Below, one piece after another: positions 39,488 through 47,033 of a stretch of 54,370 nucleotides of DNA (position 1 is its first letter; the number at the start of each line of letters is the position of its first letter). Where the stretch lies: positions 1 through 54,370 of the forward strand of contig NZ_AONQ01000028.1 in the NCBI RefSeq assembly GCF_000342045.1. Reading direction: 5' to 3'. The notes below the pieces were generated by a model. That model saw nothing but the letters and a program-made list of their open reading frames with translations. It was not told the DNA's origin and searched no databases. This DNA comes from Paramagnetospirillum caucaseum (lineage in GTDB: Bacteria; Pseudomonadota; Alphaproteobacteria; Rhodospirillales; Magnetospirillaceae). The position numbers and the translations under genes were made by a program.

Positions 39488-40116
39488 GCCGGCTCCTCCT
39501 CGCGCCACACCACCTTGCGGAGGTTGGGGTCGAACAGTTGGTGGGAGCGCTGGATCTGCGGCGGCAGCGGGCCGGTGCTTTTCGAGGGCAGCAGGCGGTA
39601 GCCGGTGGGGATGCGGTTGTCGGCCGGGCGGTCGGTGACCATCACGTAGCCGGCCCGGACCAGCCAGCGGACGAAATGGGTGGCATCCACCCGGTTGATG
39701 GCCACTTCCTCGGTGGAACCCAGCCTGACCAGATCGTCCAGGGTGAATTGGCCGAGGATGCGGATGGTGCGCCAGATGGCCCGGCGGCCCGCCCCCATCT
39801 CGACACGGCTGCCGTCCCTGCGGACGCGCGGCGTCTTGGCGCCGTCGTCCTGGGCCAGAAGGTAAGCGCCATCCGCCTCGGTCAGGATGGCGGCGGCCGT
39901 TAGACGGGCGAGATAATCCTTGACCGTTTTACGGTCGGCGGACAGGCGCGGCGCACGGGCTTCGGCGAAATACCCCATGATCCGGTCAAGGGTTATGCCC
40001 TGGCCGCCGGACAGGGCGCGCAATGCAATCCACACCGCGTCCTGGCCCGTGACGGCCCGGCCGGTGGCGATCTTGTCGGCCGGCTGGCGGCCGGGGTGGC
40101 GGGGATGGGCGGCCAT
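39478..40116 (-). CDS. Putative winged-helix protein after MuB
   Basis: A 212-residue protein starting at ATG 40116, overlapping the MuB stop by 4 bases. It looks like two winged-helix units: QDAVWIALRALSGGQGITLD with KTVKDYLARLTAAAILTEAD, and RTIRILGQFTLDDLVRLGST with FVRWLVRAGYVMVTDRPADN. Such proteins follow MuB in alphaproteobacterial Mu-like phages. The function is unknown; a regulatory or replication role is plausible from its place. Confidence 0.7.
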   Translation of the reverse strand: MAAHPRHPGRQPADKIATGRAVTGQDAVWIALRALSGGQGITLDRIMGYFAEARAPRLSADRKTVKDYLARLTAAAILTEADGAYLLAQDDGAKTPRVRRDGSRVEMGAGRRAIWRTIRILGQFTLDDLVRLGSTEEVAINRVDATHFVRWLVRAGYVMVTDRPADNRIPTGYRLLPSKSTGPLPPQIQRSHQLFDPNLRKVVWREEEPACL

Positions 40117-40871
40117 CAGGAGTGCCTCTTGCGGGCGACCACCGCGCCGGTGTTGAACTTGCGCTCGCCCCACAGCTTGCGGTCCACCTTGTCCCAGCCA
40201 TTGCGCAGGCCCTCTTCCTGGATATCGTCCAGGTTGGCGGCGACGCGGCGCGTGCAGCCGGTGACCTCGGCCAGCAGATGCATCAGCAGATCGTCGGCGA
40301 TCTCCACCTTGTCGCAATACAGGCGGGTCAGGTGGCGGGCGTCGTCCAGGGTGCAGGGCAGTGCCGGAGCCGGGCGGGCCATGCGGTTGTGCAGCCGCTC
40401 GTACCGCTCCAGCTTGACCGGCAGATCCTCCTCGCCGATCAGGATGATGGGGGTGTTGGCGATCTCGTAGAGGTCGCGGATGATCTCGATATAGCCGCGA
40501 TCCACCACATAGTCGGCCTCGTCCACGAACAGCACCATGCGCCCCGTCATCAGCTTCTCGGCGGCGATCTCGATCAGGTCGTAGACCGGCCGGGAACGGT
40601 AATTGACGCCGGGGGCCAGTTCGCCCAGCAGCGCATCCATGAACTTCTTTTTGGTCCAGGTGGAGCGCGCCTCCACATAGACCGCGCGGTCATCCAGCTT
40701 GTTGGCGGCGTATGTGGTGGCGATGGATTTGCCGTAGCCGGAAAAGCCGTAGAAGCAGCCGATGCCGGGCAGATGGGGCTTGCGGTCGCGCAGGCGGCCG
40801 ACCAGTTCCTGCATGATGGCCACGTTGGTCAGCGGCGCGACGGTGTTGACGATGGGCGTGATCACGGTCAT
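40116..40871 (-). CDS. Transposition ATPase MuB-like
   Basis: A 251-residue AAA+ ATPase that in Mu binds target DNA, activates the transposase and protects the phage from self-insertion. The Walker A motif is GFSGYGKS at residues 42-49 and Walker B is MVLFVDEADYV near residue 118-128. It is shorter than Mu B (312) and lacks the N-terminal HTH part, as in many alphaproteobacterial relatives. The real start is ATG 40871 with a GGGGAA ribosome site; the frame is open further upstream. It lies just after MuA. Confidence 0.9.
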   Translation of the reverse strand: MTVITPIVNTVAPLTNVAIMQELVGRLRDRKPHLPGIGCFYGFSGYGKSIATTYAANKLDDRAVYVEARSTWTKKKFMDALLGELAPGVNYRSRPVYDLIEIAAEKLMTGRMVLFVDEADYVVDRGYIEIIRDLYEIANTPIILIGEEDLPVKLERYERLHNRMARPAPALPCTLDDARHLTRLYCDKVEIADDLLMHLLAEVTGCTRRVAANLDDIQEEGLRNGWDKVDRKLWGERKFNTGAVVARKRHS

Positions 40872-40900
40872 AAGATTCCCCTGTGTGTTGATGTTTTCTA

Positions 40901-40930
40901 AGCCGCCCGCCGCTCCAACGGCGGGCGGTT
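40901..40930. terminator. Hairpin between transposase and ATPase genes
   Basis: CCGCCCGCCG (40903-40912) pairs with CGGCGGGCGG (40919-40928) around CTCCAA, extended by G-T and A-T pairs. On the gene strand it is not followed by a T run, so it may be an attenuator or processing site instead of a full terminator. Confidence 0.5.
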
Positions 40931-40936
40931 TGCTTA

Positions 40937-43081
40937 TCAGCCGGCCCGGTCGGCGTTGACCTCCTCCCGATCGAAACTCGCGGCCATTTCGGTCTGGGCG
41001 CGCCATTCCGCCGACAGCGGGTAGCGCTGGTGCCAGCGGCGCTCATCGTCGGAAACGGGGGTGCCGGTGGCGGTGGCGGCGTCGAGGTCGCGCCAGCGCT
41101 GGAAGCGGCCAGCGGCGGTTTCGGGGATGGCGGCGATGGTGGCGGCGGGAATTTGGGTGGCGGTCATCTCCAGCACCAGATGCTGGTGGATGGCGGCGAC
41201 GTTGTCGGGCAGCACCGGGGTGGCGGTGACGTCGATCATCTGGTGGCCGCGCTCGGCGTGGATCTCGGCCACATGGGCCTCGGCCCGCTGGATGCGGCCC
41301 TGGTGGCGCCTGTCCAGGGCGGCGTCCAGATAGGAGCGTGGCACCACCGAGCGCTTGTTGGCCTCGAATCCCGCCTCGCAGATCAGGCGGCCGTCGAGAT
41401 CGCGGACATAGACCTTGGAGGCGTCGTGGACGTCGTAGCCCACCAGCACCTCGCAATCGTGCCAGTCCTTGAGATCGCGGTTGAAATAGCTGCTGCCCAG
41501 CACGGAGACGGTGCCGCGCAGCACCTTGCGGGTCTCGTAGGGCCGGGTCAGGTCGGCGGCCTCGGCCTGTGACACCCGCAGGGGGTTCCAGCCGCGTTGA
41601 ATGGCGGCGGTCCAGGCCTCCATGGGGGTCTGGTGACGGCGCCGCCCGGTCACCGGGTCGGTAATCTTGGGCAGGCCGCGATGGGGGGTGTTGTTGTACT
41701 CGGTCACCATCGCCTCGGCCCAGGCCAGGTACTCGTTCCAGGCCATCAGGTGACGCGAGGCGCCAAACGCCTTGATGTCGGCGCGGGTGATCTTGTGCAC
41801 CTTCTGCCCGGCCTGGCGGTCCATGTCCCGGCCCATATAGGTGGGCAGGCGACGCGCGCCCTTGATCCAGATGCTTTGGTGCGAGCGCTCCACATAGCCG
41901 CCGGCCTGGGGGTTGTTGGGCAGGCGGTTGAGCTTGGTGGTGCGGATGCGGGCCAGCAGGCCGGTGCGCCCGTCATCCATCAGCTGGTTGTTGTAGCCCG
42001 AGCCGTTGTCCACGTACCACACCGCCGGGATGCACCAGCGGGTGACCATGTAGACGATGGCCTCGGTCACCCCCAGGGCGTTTTCGGCCAGCCCCGCCGA
42101 CCAGCCGACGCACAGGCGGGTGGCCAGATCGATGATGGTGGTCATCTCGGGCCGGAAGGGGCGACCGTGGCGGGGGTGGGTGACCTCGGCATCCAGGCAA
42201 TGGCCGTCGCTTTGCACGATGTCGAGGGGATCGAGGCCGGACAGGTCGCGCCGGACATAGGGCTGCAGCGACTTGAGCTCTTTCGGACCCAAACGGCCCC
42301 GGTTGCGCTCGATGGTCGAGACCTTGTCCAGCCAGCGCCGCGCCTGGCCGTAGCTGGGCGGCGCGATACCCATGGGCAGGGCACCCGGCTTGGCCAGATC
42401 GTTTTCGACGATGTCGCGCAGCGAGCGCTTGGTGGGTGTGTTGTAAAGCGACAGCAAGGCGGGCGCCCAGGCGGGGACGCTCATGTCCGGCTCCGGCACC
42501 TTGGGCGCCAGGGCGACGGCCTTGCCGCCGGCCGCCGTGCGCTCGGTGTGCCAGTTGATCAGGGTCCGCAGGCAGATGGTGCGGCTGCCCGCCGTGCCGG
42601 CCTTGGCGTTGGCCACCGGCAGCAGCCGGGCGATCTCGGGCGGCAGATTGCCCCCCTTGGCCAGCCGCTCCACCTGTTGGCGCGCCTGGGTGATACCGCC
42701 GGCGACGGGGATCAGCCGGTCCACATAGGCCAGGATGGCGGCCCGCGCATCCATGATGGCGCGCTGGCTGTTGGTCAGGTGGGTGGTGTCGCCGATGAGT
42801 TCCACCGGGGCCAGACTCGTGGCGGCGGCGGCCACTACCGGCGCCGGGAGGAGAGATGCGGCGACATGGTGGGCGTGGCCGTGCCGCAGGATCTCGCGGG
42901 CCGCGTCGTCCAGGGCGGGCAGGATGGCGGCTACCCGGTATTCCCAGGCGTGGGTGGCATCGGCGCGGCGGCGGCGCGGCCATCCCTCGGTGCCGGCCCG
43001 CTTGTTGACGCCCTGGGGAGAGGCGGGAAATTTGGGCAGGCCCAGCCCGGCCAATTCGGCGGCGGTCATCCAGTCGCTCAT
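40937..43081 (-). CDS. Mu A-like transposase (DDE)
   Basis: A 714-residue transposase of the MuA family, which cuts and joins the prophage ends and replicates by transposition. The catalytic triad is D292 in QSDGHCLD, D358 in WYVDNGSGY and E398 in AGGYVERSHQSIW, in the correct order and spacing. An N-terminal Mu-type DNA-binding region (DWMTAAELAGLGLPKFPASP) would bind the end sites. The C-terminus is long and should contact MuB. It overlaps the preceding gene by 4 bases and looks intact. Confidence 0.95.
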   Translation of the reverse strand: MSDWMTAAELAGLGLPKFPASPQGVNKRAGTEGWPRRRRADATHAWEYRVAAILPALDDAAREILRHGHAHHVAASLLPAPVVAAAATSLAPVELIGDTTHLTNSQRAIMDARAAILAYVDRLIPVAGGITQARQQVERLAKGGNLPPEIARLLPVANAKAGTAGSRTICLRTLINWHTERTAAGGKAVALAPKVPEPDMSVPAWAPALLSLYNTPTKRSLRDIVENDLAKPGALPMGIAPPSYGQARRWLDKVSTIERNRGRLGPKELKSLQPYVRRDLSGLDPLDIVQSDGHCLDAEVTHPRHGRPFRPEMTTIIDLATRLCVGWSAGLAENALGVTEAIVYMVTRWCIPAVWYVDNGSGYNNQLMDDGRTGLLARIRTTKLNRLPNNPQAGGYVERSHQSIWIKGARRLPTYMGRDMDRQAGQKVHKITRADIKAFGASRHLMAWNEYLAWAEAMVTEYNNTPHRGLPKITDPVTGRRRHQTPMEAWTAAIQRGWNPLRVSQAEAADLTRPYETRKVLRGTVSVLGSSYFNRDLKDWHDCEVLVGYDVHDASKVYVRDLDGRLICEAGFEANKRSVVPRSYLDAALDRRHQGRIQRAEAHVAEIHAERGHQMIDVTATPVLPDNVAAIHQHLVLEMTATQIPAATIAAIPETAAGRFQRWRDLDAATATGTPVSDDERRWHQRYPLSAEWRAQTEMAASFDREEVNADRAG

Positions 43082-43536
43082 CGTCCCGCCCCCCGTGCCC
43101 GCCGCTCCTCGACCGCCGCCAGTTGCTCCAGCTCGCGGGCCTTCTCGCGGATCTGGGTGGCGCGGATCAGCGAGACATAGCGGTCATCGACCACCGCCCA
43201 GCCGAAGGGCTCGGCCATCACCTGCAGCAGCCGGACATCGTCGGTGACATGGGCCAGGGCCATGATCCGCACCCCGTTGATGACGGTGTCGGCGCGGGCC
43301 TCGCTGGCGTAGTTGTCCAGCATGTTTTCCGAGATGGTCTCGCCCAGATAGGCGCTCATGCGTTGGGCGACATCGGCGCGGCTCATGCCGCAATCCTTGA
43401 GCGTCAGGCTGACCGCCTTGGCCAGCAGGGTCGCCAGCGAGGTGGATTTGAGCGCCACGTCCGGGTAGCGGCGGGTGATCGGCGGCGGCTGCCAGTCCAG
43501 CAGGGGCGTGGTCGGGTCCTGGCGGCGGCGGGTCAT
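43078..43536 (-). CDS. Small DNA-binding-like early protein
   Basis: A 152-residue protein from ATG 43536, one base after the ner-like stop. A helical centre (SLTLKDCGMSRADVAQRMSA, then YLGETISENMLDNYASEARA) resembles an HTH or phage regulatory fold, and RIMALAHVTDDVRLLQVMAE follows. Proteins of this kind lie between Ner and MuA in alphaproteobacterial Mu-like phages. DNA binding is an inference. A GGGGGA ribosome site is present. Confidence 0.65.
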   Translation of the reverse strand: MTRRRQDPTTPLLDWQPPPITRRYPDVALKSTSLATLLAKAVSLTLKDCGMSRADVAQRMSAYLGETISENMLDNYASEARADTVINGVRIMALAHVTDDVRLLQVMAEPFGWAVVDDRYVSLIRATQIREKARELEQLAAVEERRARGAGR

Positions 43537-43537
43537 G

Positions 43538-43861
43538 TCAGCGTCCCCCCGCACTTTCGACCTTGTCGCACCTTGGCTGCGTGCTACGCTGAATGGTGCG
43601 AGTCCTGGTCAGCCGGACCCCGCCCGCCCCGAAGCGCTCGGGAAATAGCGTCTGGGGCGTCAAGCCGATGGCCTCGGCGATGGCCGGTTCGAGATGAATG
43701 TTGGGCGCCATCAGGGCGGCGCTCATGGCCTGATGGGTTACTCCGGCCCTGAGCGCCAACGCACGCAGGCTGGTGCCCCGGATACGGAGCTGGCCGCAAA
43801 TCCACACCCGCCTGATGGCGGGGTTTTTTGGGACGTCAGTAGTTGCAATGGCATTTGACAT
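43538..43861 (-). CDS. Ner-like negative regulator of early transcription
   Basis: A 107-residue protein of the Ner/Nlp HTH family, which in Mu represses the repressor and early promoters after infection. The segment GTSLRALALRAGVTHQAMSA (about 30-50), and then IAEAIGLTPQTLFPERFG, is the typical Ner sequence. From ATG 43861 the gene would start only two bases after a predicted transcription start, so the mRNA may be nearly leaderless. GTG at the RRVWI position is another possible start. Its promoter overlaps a likely operator. Confidence 0.82.
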   Translation of the reverse strand: MSNAIATTDVPKNPAIRRVWICGQLRIRGTSLRALALRAGVTHQAMSAALMAPNIHLEPAIAEAIGLTPQTLFPERFGAGGVRLTRTRTIQRSTQPRCDKVESAGGR

Positions 43862-43869
43862 GGCAAACG

Positions 43870-43898
43870 TTATAAACCCCAAACGGGGTTATTTGCAA
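43870..43898 (-). promoter_or_regulatory. Likely early promoter (Pe) with operator
   Basis: On the minus strand TTGCAA (-35, complement of 43893-43898) and TTATAA (-10, 43870-43875) are 17 bases apart. The spacer holds an inverted repeat AACCCC-gttt-GGGGTT (43875-43890), a good repressor or Ner site. It would drive ner and the transposition genes. Confidence 0.65.
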
Positions 43899-43920
43899 CG
43901 GCGAAAAACACCGTTCGGCA

Positions 43921-44054
43921 GTTTCAGCGGCTGGGCGGTGCCTTGCGTGGCCTGGATGTCTAAAACACCTTTATTATTCAATCAGTTGAATGCCGCTGAA
44001 ACGGTTTCAGCGGGCCTGTGCCGGAGTTTCAGCCGTGGCTATGTCCGCTGAAAC
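43921..44054. promoter_or_regulatory. Operator cluster between ner and repressor
   Basis: GTTTCAGCGG-type half-sites occur five times: 43921-43930; a perfect palindrome at 43993-44013 (arms CCGCTGAAAC around one G); 44026-44035 (GTTTCAGCCG); and 44045-44054, inside the repressor start. This layout is typical of phage operators controlled by the divergent repressor. A TATTAT at 43972-43977 could be the -10 of the repressor promoter, but no good -35 is seen. Confidence 0.7.
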
Positions 44055-44484
44055 CAAAGGCCAGACCGTTGGGGAGCGCATCCGAATGGTGCGTGGAGAT
44101 GTGCGGCAGCCGGACTTTGCAACCCGTTTGGGCGTCGACAAGAACACCATCGGCCGCTACGAGCGGGACGAGCGACAACCGGATGCGGAGTTTTTGGCCA
44201 AGCTTTGCGCCCTGGGCTATAGCGGCCATTGGCTGGTCACCGGGGAAGGGCCGCAGATGGCCAGCGCCCCCTTGCTGGAGCCAAAGATCGAAAGCGTCAA
44301 TGCGGGCGCCTTGGCCGGGGCCATCACGGCAGTCGAAGAATTGTTGCGGGCACGTCAGGCAACCTTACCCCCGGAAAAGAAGGGGGAAATGATCGCTCTT
44401 GTATACAAACAATTGACGGACGTTGTTGCAAAAGGCCAAATACCCGGTGAAATCCTCAAGGACTTATTGAATCAAGCGAGTTGA
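44041..44484 (+). CDS. Prophage repressor (HTH, c-like)
   Basis: A 147-residue repressor that should keep the prophage quiet. The N-terminal HTH GERIRMVRGDVRQPDFATRL, then DKNTIGRYERDERQPDAEFL, is the cI/XRE type, not the unusual Mu c type. A helical tail (LLRARQATLPPEKKGEMIAL) probably makes dimers. I chose ATG 44041; an in-frame ATG at 43990 would put the palindromic operator in the coding region and has no ribosome site. Downstream genes are coupled (TGATG). Confidence 0.85.
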   Translation: MSAETKGQTVGERIRMVRGDVRQPDFATRLGVDKNTIGRYERDERQPDAEFLAKLCALGYSGHWLVTGEGPQMASAPLLEPKIESVNAGALAGAITAVEELLRARQATLPPEKKGEMIALVYKQLTDVVAKGQIPGEILKDLLNQAS

Positions 44485-44846
44485 TGGCGATGGGTGGGAA
44501 AGATTGGACGACCGAGGCGCGGAGATTGCTGGCATCGGCTGCCGGCAGCAACGACAACAGGCAGATTTCCCAGGCAGCCCCCACCATCATCTTTCAGGCC
44601 CCGGTCACCGTCCTTAACCTGACCATGGAATCCGGCCTGGATGCCCAGCGGAAGACCTTGATTCACCGGCTGGAGGGCTTCCTGGCTGGCGAAGGCGAGA
44701 AGGTTGAAGAGGCGTTCCGAGGGGAATTGAAGCGGGCGTTCGGTACGGATGCGGTAGCCGACCTGCAGGATACTCAATTGGCCGATTTAGTGGCTGGTTT
44801 CAACACCATGCTCCGCTTCGCACGCCTGTTATCGGGCGCGCCATAG
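44484..44846 (+). CDS. Hypothetical protein in repressor operon
   Basis: A 120-residue protein (KDWTTEARRLLASAAGSNDN; PTIIFQAPVTVLNLTMESGL; HRLEGFLAGEGEKVEEAFRG). The ATG shares a base with the repressor stop. Being expressed with the repressor in the lysogen, it may act on the host or on superinfecting phages, but no family is recognised. Confidence 0.65.
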   Translation: MAMGGKDWTTEARRLLASAAGSNDNRQISQAAPTIIFQAPVTVLNLTMESGLDAQRKTLIHRLEGFLAGEGEKVEEAFRGELKRAFGTDAVADLQDTQLADLVAGFNTMLRFARLLSGAP

Positions 44847-44863
44847 CGTTAGAGGGGGTTACC

Positions 44864-45373
44864 ATGCGCCTTGCCGTCATCACCATTCTAACGCTGCTGT
44901 CCATGGGATCGGTGGCTCGGGCCGACGCGGTAAATGACAGACTTACCGCCCAAGTCTCCCAGTATCTGGTAGCCAATCCCACCGCCATCAAACAGGTGCA
45001 GACTCCCGCCGACGTGGTGCGGACCTGGCGCGACATGGTGATGGTCGGGGATATGATTCAGCTGGCCGCTGACAACGCACTGCCCGCGCCACTCAAGCCG
45101 CAGATCGCGGGTCGCCTTGATGCCGCCAACATCTCCATGCGAATCGCCGCCGGCCAAGAGGATCGGCAGATCGCCTTACTGTCCGATATAGCCCTGCTGT
45201 TCGCCAAGACAGCCTTGGATTTCACCAAGGGGAAGGTGCCCTACACCACCTTCGGCGACGCCAGGGCGCTGCTCACCGGTGGCGGGGCCAAGGCACTCGC
45301 CAGGGATCTGGAAGGGAAGTACTCGAAGCCAGGCGCCATCATTCCGCCCGATCCCGTCATCGAAAAGTGGTGA
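44864..45373 (+). CDS. Exported hypothetical protein in repressor operon
   Basis: A 169-residue protein with a Sec signal peptide (RLAVITILTLLSMGSVARAD, cleavage after ARA at about residue 20). The mature part is helical (QYLVANPTAIKQVQTPADVV; WRDMVMVGDMIQLAADNALP). It is read from 18 bases after the previous gene with a GAGGGGG ribosome site. A periplasmic protein made in the lysogen suggests lysogenic conversion or superinfection exclusion, which is an inference. Confidence 0.7.
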   Translation: MRLAVITILTLLSMGSVARADAVNDRLTAQVSQYLVANPTAIKQVQTPADVVRTWRDMVMVGDMIQLAADNALPAPLKPQIAGRLDAANISMRIAAGQEDRQIALLSDIALLFAKTALDFTKGKVPYTTFGDARALLTGGGAKALARDLEGKYSKPGAIIPPDPVIEKW

Positions 45374-45402
45374 GCCATTTCCGCCTCGTCGGAACCCCTA
45401 TC

Positions 45403-45489
45403 CGGTGCAAAATCGACCGGCAATTTGACCATTCCTGACCATTCTTGCCCGATACTCGGTGCAAAACCCCCATCGCCTCAAACCCGCAT
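45403..45489 (+). promoter_or_regulatory. Prophage left end with transposase-binding-like sites
   Basis: CGGTGCAAAATCG (45403-45415) and TCGGTGCAAAAC (45456-45467) are in inverted orientation to the two sites at the other end. The 54-base spacing between them recalls the split L sites of Mu. A five-base CATTG at 45490-45494 matches the base run just outside the other end; the exact boundary is tentative. Confidence 0.6.
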
Positions 45490-45627
45490 CATTGCTTGGT
45501 TTGGTGCTGATCCCCCAATTTCATCGCCAGTGCAGAAACGGTCACCTCCCCACACATTGCCATACCTGTTGCGCTGTCAGGGTGTCGCGCTCCAAGCTGC
45601 AATTTTCATATATCAGGCTGCCATCGG

Positions 45628-46212
45628 ATGCGCATTCCGCCACCGCCTCCCAGAGGAAAGACATTCGCCATCCATACGGCTGGTCACATGCTGGGCAAGC
45701 TGGCGTGGGAAATTTCCAACCTGGATCGTGCATCCAAAGGGGACAGTTTTTTTGACGTCCGCTACACGGCCTTTAATTGCGCGGTTACCGCATGGCATAT
45801 CAGCGACTGGGCGTGGGAAGAATTGGACGAGGAGGTCAAAGGAGACCTCTCTGCCCGCGCGGGAGACCGGATTGCGGATGTGGGGACGTTTCAAGCATTT
45901 CTTCGCCGCCAATGCCGAGCCTTGCATCTGTGCCGACAGATTGCAACCGGCTCCAAGCATAAAGTCGTGCAACGCGGAAACGACGAGAATGTCACCGCCG
46001 ATCTCGGTTGGGAGGTCGTCGATGAGGCGACGTGTGAAGGTACCTGTGACAGCCCGCTGCGGACCTATCGCCAGCATGCGGTGATCCATGACGGCTCAAA
46101 TATGCTGGAAACGATTGATGTGTTCAGGGACGCCTTCCGTTACTGGGAAAGGGAATTGGCCTCATGGTTCTTGATCGAGGACCGAGTTATCTTCGGTGAT
46201 GGCGAAGACTGA
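45628..46212 (+). CDS. Hypothetical protein of the tRNA-Phe element
   Basis: A 194-residue protein outside the prophage end but inside the att repeats. It has FAIHTAGHMLGKLAWEISNL, AFNCAVTAWHISDWAWEELD and a charged C-terminal half ending with WFLIEDRVIFGDGED. No family recognised. The first 20 residues (RIPPPPPRGKTFA) are poorly coding-like, and an ATG at 45688 is an alternative start. It might be a remnant of the element that first entered tRNA-Phe. Confidence 0.6.
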   Translation: MRIPPPPPRGKTFAIHTAGHMLGKLAWEISNLDRASKGDSFFDVRYTAFNCAVTAWHISDWAWEELDEEVKGDLSARAGDRIADVGTFQAFLRRQCRALHLCRQIATGSKHKVVQRGNDENVTADLGWEVVDEATCEGTCDSPLRTYRQHAVIHDGSNMLETIDVFRDAFRYWERELASWFLIEDRVIFGDGED

Positions 46213-46264
46213 TACCGGAAGCCGTGGTTCGTGCTTCCACCCTGTGGGTGCGACCGAGGGCCGT

Positions 46265-46293
46265 TTGGACTGTCACGCAAGCTGTGGTAGGGT
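46265..46293 (+). promoter_or_regulatory. Possible promoter of mntA-hepT
   Basis: TTGGAC (46265-46270) and TAGGGT (46288-46293) are 17 bases apart, about 25 bases before the antitoxin ATG. The -10 match is weak. Confidence 0.4.
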
Positions 46294-46318
46294 CAAATGA
46301 TCCTGCCCCGGAAAGACC

Positions 46319-46633
46319 ATGCATCACCTCATTGATCAGCACCGCGCCGAAATCGCCACCATGTGCCGCCGCTATGGCGTGCGGCGGCTGGAGGTTTTCG
46401 GCTCGGCGGCGAGGGGAGTGGATTTTGATCCGGTGGAGAGCGATGCCGATTTCCTGGTGGCGTTCGATCCGGCAGTATCCAACCTTTCGCCGCTGGAGCA
46501 ATATTTCGGCCTTGCCGAGGGGCTTGCTGGCTTGCTGGGGCGGCCCGTGGATCTTGTCGAGGCCGGAGCGTTGCGCAACCCGTTCTTGCTCGCCTCCGTC
46601 AACCAGACGCGCGAGGTGGTCTATGCGTCGTGA
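46319..46633 (+). CDS. mntA: MntA-type nucleotidyltransferase antitoxin
   Basis: A 104-residue minimal nucleotidyltransferase. The family motif GS...DxD is here as GSAARGVDFDPVESDADFLV, with the aspartates at the end for metal binding. In the MntA/HepT (type VII) system the antitoxin AMPylates the toxin HepT and so neutralises it. It overlaps the hepT start by 11 bases. GS is separated from DxD by 12 residues, slightly more than the common 10, but such spacing varies. Confidence 0.88.
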   Translation: MHHLIDQHRAEIATMCRRYGVRRLEVFGSAARGVDFDPVESDADFLVAFDPAVSNLSPLEQYFGLAEGLAGLLGRPVDLVEAGALRNPFLLASVNQTREVVYAS

Positions 46634-46970
46634 CGCACGAGCCTATCTCTGGGACATCCAGCAGGCGGCCGATGCGATCATGCGTTTCCTGGACGGGTTC
46701 GACCCAACGACCTTTGCCGAGAACGAATTGGTTTACTCGGCGGTGGAGCGGAAGTTCGAGATTATCGGCGAAGCCTTGGGTCAATTGGCGAAGGTCGATC
46801 CCGATTTGGCCCTGCGTGTCCCAGACATGCGCGACATTATCGCCTTCCGCAATGTCCTGATCCACGGCTATGCCGGAATCGAACATCGCCGCGTGTGGGA
46901 TATTGCCCAAAGCGCGCTGCCGGGGCTGCGAACGGTCGTAGCCGAACTGCTTGGAGATCTTGGCAGGTAG
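46623..46970 (+). CDS. hepT: HepT-type HEPN toxin
   Basis: A 115-residue HEPN RNase toxin. The catalytic motif RX4HXY is present as RNVLIHGY near residue 85, with DMRDIIAFRNVLIHGYAGIE (in part) around it. Known HepT toxins cleave RNA, for example tRNA, unless AMPylated by MntA. It starts at ATG 46623 inside the antitoxin gene. The gene pair sits on the right remnant of the tRNA-Phe element, where a toxin-antitoxin pair would prevent its loss. Confidence 0.88.
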   Translation: MRRDARAYLWDIQQAADAIMRFLDGFDPTTFAENELVYSAVERKFEIIGEALGQLAKVDPDLALRVPDMRDIIAFRNVLIHGYAGIEHRRVWDIAQSALPGLRTVVAELLGDLGR

Positions 46971-47033
46971 TGCGCCGTATATAGAGCGTTGTTACCTCGC
47001 CGCATCAGCATATTGATTTATCGCCCGGCAGGT

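Larger units (their letters stand above)
5769..45489 (-). mobile_element. Mu-like prophage, reverse orientation
   Basis: Gene order from right to left follows phage Mu: repressor, Ner, transposase A, ATPase B, small early genes, GemA, Mor/C activator, lysis, terminase, portal, head, tail, baseplate, fibre, Com and DNA modification. Inverted copies of a CGGTGCAAAATCG-like motif lie at both ends. The exact limits are tentative: they assume a five-base target repeat CATTG at 5764-5768 and 45490-45494. The right-hand terminus would then start AT instead of the usual TG. Confidence 0.88.
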
